47,866 nt of DNA, from the NCBI GenBank assembly GCA_052117605.1, contig JBQKIT010000020.1. One strand, written 5' to 3'. Shown here in pieces: positions 41,874 through 47,866 of the stretch; position 1 is the stretch's first letter; every line of letters starts with the position of its first letter. Below the pieces are notes generated by a model. The model saw only the letters and a list, made by a program, of their open reading frames with translations, was not told the origin of the DNA and made no database searches. Source of the DNA: CAG-791 sp000431495 (GTDB lineage Bacteria; Bacillota; Clostridia; Lachnospirales; Lachnospiraceae). Made by a program: the position numbers and the translations under genes.

Positions 41874-44800
41874 ATGAATCTTGAAGCCTATGACGTTGAG
41901 TCCCTGCGACAGATTGTACGTGATCTTCAAAACGAAAATGAGGCGCTCAGAGCACAATTGCATCGGCAGAATATTCCTGCGGCGGAAAGCATGGCCTTTC
42001 GCTCTTGCAGAAAGGAAGATCTGTACGATCCGGATCAAGGAGCAAGAATCGAGCATCCGACCATTACCAGAGAGATGTTAAGTCTTTTTTACAAATGGTT
42101 CCATGGACGACCGGATGTATATGCCAGGAGAGGAAAGAAGGGCGGATATTATCCGCAGTGTGCAAACAGATGGAGCGAGAAGTGTCCGTTTCAAAATGGC
42201 AGCAGTCGGTATTGCCTGAAAAACCAATGCCCTGTCAGGAAATGGATTCCGTTGACAGGAAAAATAATACTGAGCCATTTGCTTGGAAAGAGTAAGTTCG
42301 GAGATGATGCAATCGGGGTGTATCCGCTGTTTGATGATGACACCTGTCATTTCCTTGTATTTGATTTTGATCATCATAAGGATAAAGCGGAGCGAGCCGA
42401 CGGTGCAAATGAGGGAGAACGATGGAAAGATGAAGTGGATGCGCTTCGGCTGATGTGCAGGAACAATCATATTGACTGCCTGGTGGAACGATCCCGGTCA
42501 GGAAGGGGAGCGCATGTTTGGATCTTTTTTGCAGGAAAGGTAAAAGCTTCTGTTGCCAGGGCTTTTGGATATGGCTTACTGGAAAGAGGCGCAAAATCGA
42601 TTAATCTGCTTTCTTTTGATTATTATGACCGAATGTATCCGTCTCAGGATTGTTCTGACAGCATAGGCAATCTTATCGCACTTCCTCTTCAAGGGCTGGC
42701 TTTAAAAGATGGAAACAGTGCTTTTGTGGATGAGAATTGGAATGCCTGTCCGGATCAATGGGCACAATTAACGCAAAGGAGAAGATATACAGAACCGGAA
42801 TTGATTGCGATGCTTGCTCAATGGCAGGCAGAAGAAGGTCCAATGTCTGCTTCCGGCAGATACGCTGTGGTGAATCTTGGGCAAAATCGCCTGCGGCCCT
42901 GGGAGAACCGAAGCTGTTTCAGGAAAGAAGATATCACAGGACCCTTGCACATCGTACTTGCAGACGGTATCTATGTTGATGCACTGAATTTAAAGCCGGG
43001 AATTCAGAACCAGATCCGTTCTCTGGCGTCATTTACGAATCCAGTATTTCAAGAGAATAAAGCAATGGGGCATTCCAACCATGCAACGGCCAGAATTCAG
43101 TATCTGGGTCAGGATACGGATGGATATATCCGAATTCCACGGGGCTTGCTGGAACAATTAGAAAACAAATGCAGGGAAGCAGGAATTGCTGTTGATTTAC
43201 AGAATAAAAGAAGCTGTGGAAGACCTGTTCGTGTTTCGTTTCGACAAGAGCTCTATCTGCAGCAGGATCTTGCGGCACAAAGACTTCTGCAGTTTGATGA
43301 TGGAATTCTGAGTGCTGCTACAGCCTTCGGGAAAACCGCTGTTTGCAGCTACCTGATTTCCAGCAGAAAAGTCAGCACACTGGTCCTTCTCCGAAGCAAG
43401 GCTTTGATGAATCAATGGCTGGAGGAATTCGAAAAATTTCTGGAGATAGATGAGCAGCCGCCGAAATATACGACACCAAAGGGGCGAGTTAAAAGACGTT
43501 CGAGCGTCATTGGAACGTTGAAGGCGGGGGATAATAAGCTGACAGGAATTCTCGATCTTGCAATGGTGGATTCATTATGCCGGCAGGAAAACCTTCCGGA
43601 TTTGCTCAAAGCATATGGGATGGTCATTATGGACGAATGTCATCATGGAGCTTCTGCAGGTGCGCAGAAGGTATTGATGGCGGTGTCCAGTAAATTTGTA
43701 TATGGGGTTTCCGCAACACCTGCTCGAGGCGACCATCTGGAGCGCATCAATAATATGCTGCTGGGACCAACCCGCATGACATATACAGCCAGAGAAAGAG
43801 CGGAAGCCCAGGGAATTGATCATCTGGTTCGTCCACGTTTTACAAGAGTTGCTGACAGCCTTGGCCCAGATGCCGGTATTCAGGAATATTATTCGTTGCT
43901 GCAGAACAGTACTGTACGAAACACACAGATTATTACAGATATCAAAAGATGTCTTTCGCTGCACAGGACGATAGCAGTGCTAACGCGCTTCAAAAGTCAT
44001 GCCAAGGCTCTTTCAGAGCAGATGTCCGGAGCCGCAGATCATGTGCTTCTATTATATGGGGACAACACCGATCAGGAAAATGCCGAAATTGAGAGAAAGC
44101 TGCCGCAGATTCCGGATGACGAGACGGTTGTTCTTGTTGCTACGGGTCAGAAAATCGGGGAAGGCTTTAACTTTCCGAGACTTGATACACTGATACTCGC
44201 GATGCCAATTTCCAGACCCGGAGTGGTTGAGCAGTATGTCGGGAGATTGAACAGAGACTATCCTGGCAAAAGAAATGCTGTCGTCTATGATTATGTTGAT
44301 TCGAATATTCGCGTCTTTGACCACATGTATCAGAAACGACTGCGCGCCTATAAGAAGATCGGATATCGTATCGCTTCCGGTACGGATTCTCTCCAAAAGG
44401 ATTCTGATTATCATGTGAACGCGATCTATGATTCCGGCAATTACATGGATGTTTTCGAAAGAGATTTACTTGAGGCCAAGGAAAGCGTTGTGATCGGAAG
44501 CCCGCAGCTGGACCAGGGCAAAGTCGATCGCTTCGTCAAGATGATTACTCCGAAGATTGAAGATGGTGTAAAAGTTTGCGTGATTATCCAGAATTCGGCC
44601 ATTATGACATATGACAATGAAGATCATCTGCTGTACATGGCAGATGAAATGAAGCAGGCGGGTGTAGATGTCGTGATGACAGAGGAATATGGAAATCATT
44701 ATGCAGTGATCGACGGTCAGCTTGTCTGGCACGGAGGAATGAATCTTCTTGGAAAAGAGGACGCCTGGGATAATCTGATGCGCACAAAGGATCCGGATGC

Positions 44801-44882
44801 CGCCCAGGAACTGCTCCTTATGGCGCAGAAAGCAAGAGAAGCATCTTTTATGAAGCAGAACTCGAGGAGCTCAATCAGCTGA
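41874..44882 (+). CDS. TOTE-type primase-helicase-PLD protein (C-terminus frameshifted)
   Basis: This 1002-residue protein combines four parts. A short coiled coil (1-35) comes first. Next is an archaeo-eukaryotic primase of the TOTE type (about 65-280) with metal site LVFDFDHH (161-168), RSGRGAHVWIFF and a Cys cluster at 96, 104, 114 and 119. An SF2 helicase follows (about 455-830) with Walker A AATAFGKTA (481-489), DECHH (587-591), SAT (613-615) and QYVGRLNR (787-794). Last is a phospholipase-D-like domain (about 865-970). Its HKD motif is changed (GNHYAVID), so nuclease activity is doubtful. Such proteins are thought to serve in conflict with mobile elements. GAGG precedes the ATG. AT-rich composition suggests transfer. 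Confidence 0.85.
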   Translation: MNLEAYDVESLRQIVRDLQNENEALRAQLHRQNIPAAESMAFRSCRKEDLYDPDQGARIEHPTITREMLSLFYKWFHGRPDVYARRGKKGGYYPQCANRWSEKCPFQNGSSRYCLKNQCPVRKWIPLTGKIILSHLLGKSKFGDDAIGVYPLFDDDTCHFLVFDFDHHKDKAERADGANEGERWKDEVDALRLMCRNNHIDCLVERSRSGRGAHVWIFFAGKVKASVARAFGYGLLERGAKSINLLSFDYYDRMYPSQDCSDSIGNLIALPLQGLALKDGNSAFVDENWNACPDQWAQLTQRRRYTEPELIAMLAQWQAEEGPMSASGRYAVVNLGQNRLRPWENRSCFRKEDITGPLHIVLADGIYVDALNLKPGIQNQIRSLASFTNPVFQENKAMGHSNHATARIQYLGQDTDGYIRIPRGLLEQLENKCREAGIAVDLQNKRSCGRPVRVSFRQELYLQQDLAAQRLLQFDDGILSAATAFGKTAVCSYLISSRKVSTLVLLRSKALMNQWLEEFEKFLEIDEQPPKYTTPKGRVKRRSSVIGTLKAGDNKLTGILDLAMVDSLCRQENLPDLLKAYGMVIMDECHHGASAGAQKVLMAVSSKFVYGVSATPARGDHLERINNMLLGPTRMTYTARERAEAQGIDHLVRPRFTRVADSLGPDAGIQEYYSLLQNSTVRNTQIITDIKRCLSLHRTIAVLTRFKSHAKALSEQMSGAADHVLLLYGDNTDQENAEIERKLPQIPDDETVVLVATGQKIGEGFNFPRLDTLILAMPISRPGVVEQYVGRLNRDYPGKRNAVVYDYVDSNIRVFDHMYQKRLRAYKKIGYRIASGTDSLQKDSDYHVNAIYDSGNYMDVFERDLLEAKESVVIGSPQLDQGKVDRFVKMITPKIEDGVKVCVIIQNSAIMTYDNEDHLLYMADEMKQAGVDVVMTEEYGNHYAVIDGQLVWHGGMNLLGKEDAWDNLMRTKDPDAAQELLLMAQKAREASFMKQNSRSSIS

Positions 44883-44995
44883 TGAAAAAGTGTGATGAAC
44901 TGCGGAACAAAGAGCTGCTTCAGGCCATCGAACAGAGTAAGCATTCATTCGAGGAGATTATAGATTTCCTTAACACCGATGACTCCCAGAATTAA
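44850..44995 (+). pseudogene. Frameshifted C-terminal tail of the TOTE protein
   Basis: If the T run at 44846-44849 had one more T, the preceding frame would continue as YEAELEELNQLMKKCDELRN and on for 48 residues to TAA at 44993-44995. The tail is a Glu/Leu-rich coiled coil that looks coding. Instead the main frame stops at 44882. A short ORF starting at ATG 44882 (TGATG overlap) could still make the last 37 residues. The cause may be a true mutation, programmed slippage or a sequence error. Confidence 0.5.
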
Positions 44996-45052
44996 ACCCG
45001 GAAGCCATCGAGAGTTAATTATTGAGGAAGTTCACAATATGGATAACGAGTA

Positions 45053-45081
45053 AAGCGGGGGTGAACGCCTCCGCTTGCTTT
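45053..45081 (+). terminator. Terminator after the TOTE gene
   Basis: AAGCGGGGG at 45053-45061 pairs with CCTCCGCTT at 45068-45076 (one G-T pair), followed by GCTTT. Confidence 0.6.
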
Positions 45082-45178
45082 GTGCATCCTCCTAACCGAC
45101 TATTTGCACGAATCAGATGAATTTGTAATATATTGGTTTCACCGGTTCCAGAGCATTGAAGTGACAAAAACAGATAAG

Positions 45179-45253
45179 GTGATATTTTCACATTTAAATA
45201 GATTCGAAACTGGTTGTATTTAATACATTGTTGAAACAATGTGAAAATATCAC
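45179..45253. promoter_or_regulatory. 16-bp inverted repeat operator
   Basis: GTGATATTTTCACATT at 45179-45194 recurs exactly, inverted, at 45238-45253. Each arm is itself a loose palindrome (GTGA-N5-TCAC). The right arm fills the spacer between the -35 and -10 boxes of the following promoter. This arrangement is typical of repressor sites that could loop. Confidence 0.65.
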
Positions 45254-45259
45254 TATAAT
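45231..45259 (+). promoter_or_regulatory. Promoter of the AbiL/RloAB-like operon
   Basis: TTGAAA at 45231-45236 and TATAAT at 45254-45259 are separated by 17 bases. The predicted start point near 45266 gives a leader of about 26 bases with GGGAGGA before ATG 45292. Confidence 0.75.
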
Positions 45260-45291
45260 GTTACTGTATGATTGCTTTGGGAGGACTCATC

Positions 45292-46671
45292 ATGCTTAGA
45301 GGATTTTCGGTTACTAATTTTAAGTCATTTAATCAGCCACAGTCTATTTCTATGGCTGCCAGTAAGATTGTGCGGCATCAGGATCATATACGTGAGGTAA
45401 GTGAGAAAAAGATCTTGAAAAGTGCATTGATTTTTGGTGCAAATGCTGGTGGAAAGAGCAACCTTATCAGAGCGGTGGATTTTTCTCGTGATATTGTTCT
45501 ATCCGGACTGGAGAGCGTAGATCTCTCCGGTCAGTTCTTCCGCATAGATTCCGAAAATTATCATAAACCCGGAGTATTTGAATATAATCTTCTGGTCGGT
45601 GGAAGAGAGTATTCTTATGGAATAGCAATTTCATATGACAAACAAGAGGTTATATCGGAATGGCTTGTCCGTCTGCTTAAGAATGGCAGGGAGTTTGTAA
45701 TCTTTAACCGTAATACCGAAGAGGACGGTACAAGTACAGTAGAGACGGACATCAAGGCCGGCGATAAAACGTCTTCTATGAGATTAAGTGTCTATTTTGA
45801 AGATTACGGCAATGAGATTTCTGCTGCCTCAAGAAAAAAATCAATGCTGTCTGATATTGCTTCAAGAAGCAGCAATCGCCAGGGAATATTTGGAGAAATA
45901 CAGAGTGTGTACCTCTTCTTCCGTAATATGATTATTATATTTCCGGATACAAAGTACAATCTGATCAATGAAATTGCAACAGACAGTGCGAGAAAGGATT
46001 TCTTTCAGAGTGTTCTTGGATATTTTGATACAGGGATTGAATCAATTAGAAGCCAGTCACATTCCATGGATTTCGATAAACTGTTTTCTGATATGACGTC
46101 CGGAGATGCCGCCAGAATAAAGCTTGATCTATCCAAGGCTGCCCAGGAACACCCGGTGACCTTACGAGTTGGAAATCAGGTGATTATTCTGAGAAAAGAT
46201 AAGGATGGAAACATCATCTACAACAAACTGCTGCTTAACCATGGGAATCCCTCTGATCTGTTTGATTATCAGGACGAATCAGACGGTACACGGCGACTCT
46301 TTGATCTTGTTCCACTGCTTTATGATACGGGAGATACTTCTGTAATTCTGATAGACGAGATTGACAGAAGCCTGCATACAAATCTGGTAAGAAAATTTAT
46401 AGAATTATTTTTTGAAAAAACAAGAAACAGTGATACGCAATTGATTGCAACAACGCAGGATCCAAATATCATGGATTTGGGGCTTCTGCGCCAGGATGAG
46501 ATCTGGTTTGTACAAAGAGAAAATGATCATAGTTCCACTATTTATTCTTTGAATAAATTTAAGGAACGCTTTGATAAGGTCGTTCGAAATGACTATTTAA
46601 ACGGCCGGTATGGTGCTATTCCTATGTTCAATGGTGATTTCTCAACAGAGGAGATAGAAGATGCAGAATAA
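45292..46671 (+). CDS. AbiLi/RloA-like AAA-15 ATPase
   Basis: This 459-residue ATPase has an SMC/OLD-like start (MLRGFSVTNFKSFNQP), Walker A GANAGGKSN (49-57), a long middle domain and Walker B ILIDEIDRSLH near residue 360. A switch segment, QLIATTQDPNIMD, follows. It fits the AAA-15 group that includes RloA and lactococcal AbiLi and is paired with a RloB-like gene directly downstream (11-base overlap). Such pairs abort phage infection or act on nucleic acid. GGGAGGA supports ATG 45292 over 45268. The DGTRRLFDL segment is the ABC-type signature region. Confidence 0.85.
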   Translation: MLRGFSVTNFKSFNQPQSISMAASKIVRHQDHIREVSEKKILKSALIFGANAGGKSNLIRAVDFSRDIVLSGLESVDLSGQFFRIDSENYHKPGVFEYNLLVGGREYSYGIAISYDKQEVISEWLVRLLKNGREFVIFNRNTEEDGTSTVETDIKAGDKTSSMRLSVYFEDYGNEISAASRKKSMLSDIASRSSNRQGIFGEIQSVYLFFRNMIIIFPDTKYNLINEIATDSARKDFFQSVLGYFDTGIESIRSQSHSMDFDKLFSDMTSGDAARIKLDLSKAAQEHPVTLRVGNQVIILRKDKDGNIIYNKLLLNHGNPSDLFDYQDESDGTRRLFDLVPLLYDTGDTSVILIDEIDRSLHTNLVRKFIELFFEKTRNSDTQLIATTQDPNIMDLGLLRQDEIWFVQRENDHSSTIYSLNKFKERFDKVVRNDYLNGRYGAIPMFNGDFSTEEIEDAE

Positions 46672-47560
46672 GTATCGTCTTCGTGCCAACCAATATGATA
46701 GAGAGACTGAGGATGAAAAAATACGTCCGTATCGAATCTATTATATTGCAGTAGAAGGGAATGCGACTGAAAAGGAATACTTTGAGGGACTTTCGGCCTA
46801 TCGTGAGAATCTTGGAATACATGGTATTGTATCTGTTGAAGTGCTGCAACGTTCGTCCAAAGATGGACACAGTGCGCCCAAGCAGGTTTTGGAGCTATTG
46901 GAAGAATACATAAGCCTCCGAAACAATGGGGTAGCTAACGAGCTGTCGGATGATGATTTCTCCTCGATTGTCTCGGAATATGGGATGGACTTCATAAAAC
47001 GGTATATTAAAAATCCGAATTCTGTCCCGATCAAAAAACGGAATCGGCTGGTGACGAAGCTGCTTACAGTCGGATATGACATAAACTACAGGCGGTATCT
47101 TACAATAACAGGAAATAACGATTCTGCTTCCGAAAATGACGATGTCTTCTGCATTATGATTGATCGGGATGCTGGTTCGCATACTCCGGAGGAATTGCAG
47201 CTTTGTCTCAATCACTGCAGGAAGAAATCTTATAAGTGTTTCATTGCCACTCCTTGCTTTGAATTCTGGCTACTGCTCCATCTTTCTGATGTCAAATCTG
47301 AATATGCGGATAAACTTGATATTTTACTGGCTAATCCGAAGGTGTCCGAACATCATACATTTGTCAGCAAAGAAGTGTCACAAAAGGCACACCATGGTAA
47401 ACATGGCCTGCACTTCAAAAATGTCTATCTGCCGCATGTAATGGATGCTGTTCAACGTGCCAAGGAGTTTGCCGTAGATGATGAAGATCTGATTGATCAT
47501 CTTGGCTGCAACCTGTGGGAATTGATTGAAGAGATGCAGCAATATCAGAATGATCAATGA
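46661..47560 (+). CDS. RloB/AbiLii-like Toprim-type protein
   Basis: This 299-residue protein has the RloB pattern: VEGNATEKEYFEGL (31-44, Glu32 as the Toprim-like acidic residue), CIMIDRDAGSH (acidic cluster) and TPCFEFWLLLH. It is likely the nuclease or effector of the ATPase encoded just upstream, with which it overlaps by 11 bases. Homologues in lactococci (AbiLii) give phage abortive infection. The region around residues 95-155 appears to be an insert. Substrate is not known. AGGAG lies upstream within the ATPase gene. Confidence 0.85.
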   Translation: MQNKYRLRANQYDRETEDEKIRPYRIYYIAVEGNATEKEYFEGLSAYRENLGIHGIVSVEVLQRSSKDGHSAPKQVLELLEEYISLRNNGVANELSDDDFSSIVSEYGMDFIKRYIKNPNSVPIKKRNRLVTKLLTVGYDINYRRYLTITGNNDSASENDDVFCIMIDRDAGSHTPEELQLCLNHCRKKSYKCFIATPCFEFWLLLHLSDVKSEYADKLDILLANPKVSEHHTFVSKEVSQKAHHGKHGLHFKNVYLPHVMDAVQRAKEFAVDDEDLIDHLGCNLWELIEEMQQYQNDQ

Positions 47561-47866
47561 GATTTTGAATATTTCCGCTGTGTTCAAATGTTCAGGAGAC
47601 AATCAACTATTTGGAGAAGCTGGACGGGTGGCAAAAATGGGACCTGCTTATTGACAATCTTCCAGATAAATGATGGGTTTGCACATTCCTGAGTGCATGG
47701 TAAAAGTAAACAATAAGTACGATCGCAGTATCTTTATATGTGTTTCTTTCGTGAATGATTATTCCGTGGCGGCGGAGCCGCCTGTTCCGTTGAAATAGAG
47801 CCACTGGTTCCGATATTCAGAGCCAGTGCTCCGATGTACGGGAGCCGCCCCGAAGGAAGGCTCCCT
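47561..47866. other. Window end: hairpins and a doubtful small ORF
   Basis: No convincing gene is seen. A 33-codon ORF (47697-47798, +) lacks a ribosome site. Three hairpins cluster at the end: GGCGGC/GCCGCC (47768-47782), CACTGG/CCAGTG (47802-47828) and GGGAGCC/GGCTCCC (47840-47865). The cluster could be a structured RNA, a recombination site or the start of a repeat cut off by the window edge. Confidence 0.35.

Noticed and set aside
45015..45239. 74-codon minus-strand ORF before the AbiL-like operon
   Set aside because: It spans a terminator and the operator repeat, lacks a ribosome site and has no domain.

Overview
The window looks like chromosome from a Gram-positive gut-type Clostridium relative, most likely Lachnospiraceae. 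The signs are strong AGGAGG ribosome binding sites, sigma-A type promoters, a Bacillus-type PurF with propeptide and Fe-S cysteines, the lepA-hemW order, a LytR-CpsA-Psr protein and a YfhO protein. The core genes (about 6-41 kb) read as GC-richer with uniform codon use. Both ends (about 1-5 kb and 41.9-47.9 kb) read as AT-richer and carry accessory or defence-like genes. This is judged by eye, not computed.

Layout. 1-5 kb: a decayed accessory island with an HTH / ImmA-IrrE peptidase / PIN-like nuclease trio (120-2127), a transposase remnant, an orphan RelB-type antitoxin, a phage-tail-like remnant and a DUF234-type AAA ATPase behind a promoter with duplicated operator-like repeats. 5-12 kb: an HTH protein of unknown role, a diaminopentanoate-dehydrogenase-like enzyme, a small FTR-like Fe-S protein, an LCP cell-wall ligase, a glycosyltransferase/sugar-transferase fusion, a YgjP-like peptidase and thiamine pyrophosphokinase. 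12-24 kb: a CDF exporter with Mn-type metal residues, purF, rsuA-like, lepA, hemW, a metallo-beta-lactamase/GH8 fusion and an ABC exporter. 24-35 kb: an M19 dipeptidase and a cytoplasmic transglutaminase-like protein, divergent from a five-gene oligopeptide ABC transporter, followed by a class I glutamine-amidotransferase-like hydrolase and a cytoplasmic NlpC/P60 peptidase. Together these suggest uptake and breakdown of peptides, possibly cell-wall peptides. 35-42 kb: mtnA and deoD (methylthio- or deoxy-nucleoside salvage), a small unknown gene, a Fic protein, a broken acyltransferase and YfhO. 42-47.9 kb: a TOTE-type primase-helicase-PLD protein with a frameshifted tail, then an AbiL/RloAB-like ATPase and RloB pair under a promoter overlapped by a 16-bp inverted repeat.

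The strongest unexplained signals are three. First, a family of tandem 52-bp hairpin-forming repeats occurs at four separate intergenic sites (about 4.7, 12.2, 18.0 and 36.9 kb). The hairpin stems vary in compensating ways and one array is inverted. Second, a single ORF joins a metallo-beta-lactamase fold to a GH8 reducing-end-xylose-releasing glycosidase. Third, the HTH/ImmA/PIN trio looks like a toxin-antitoxin or defence module. No tRNA, rRNA or CRISPR was seen.
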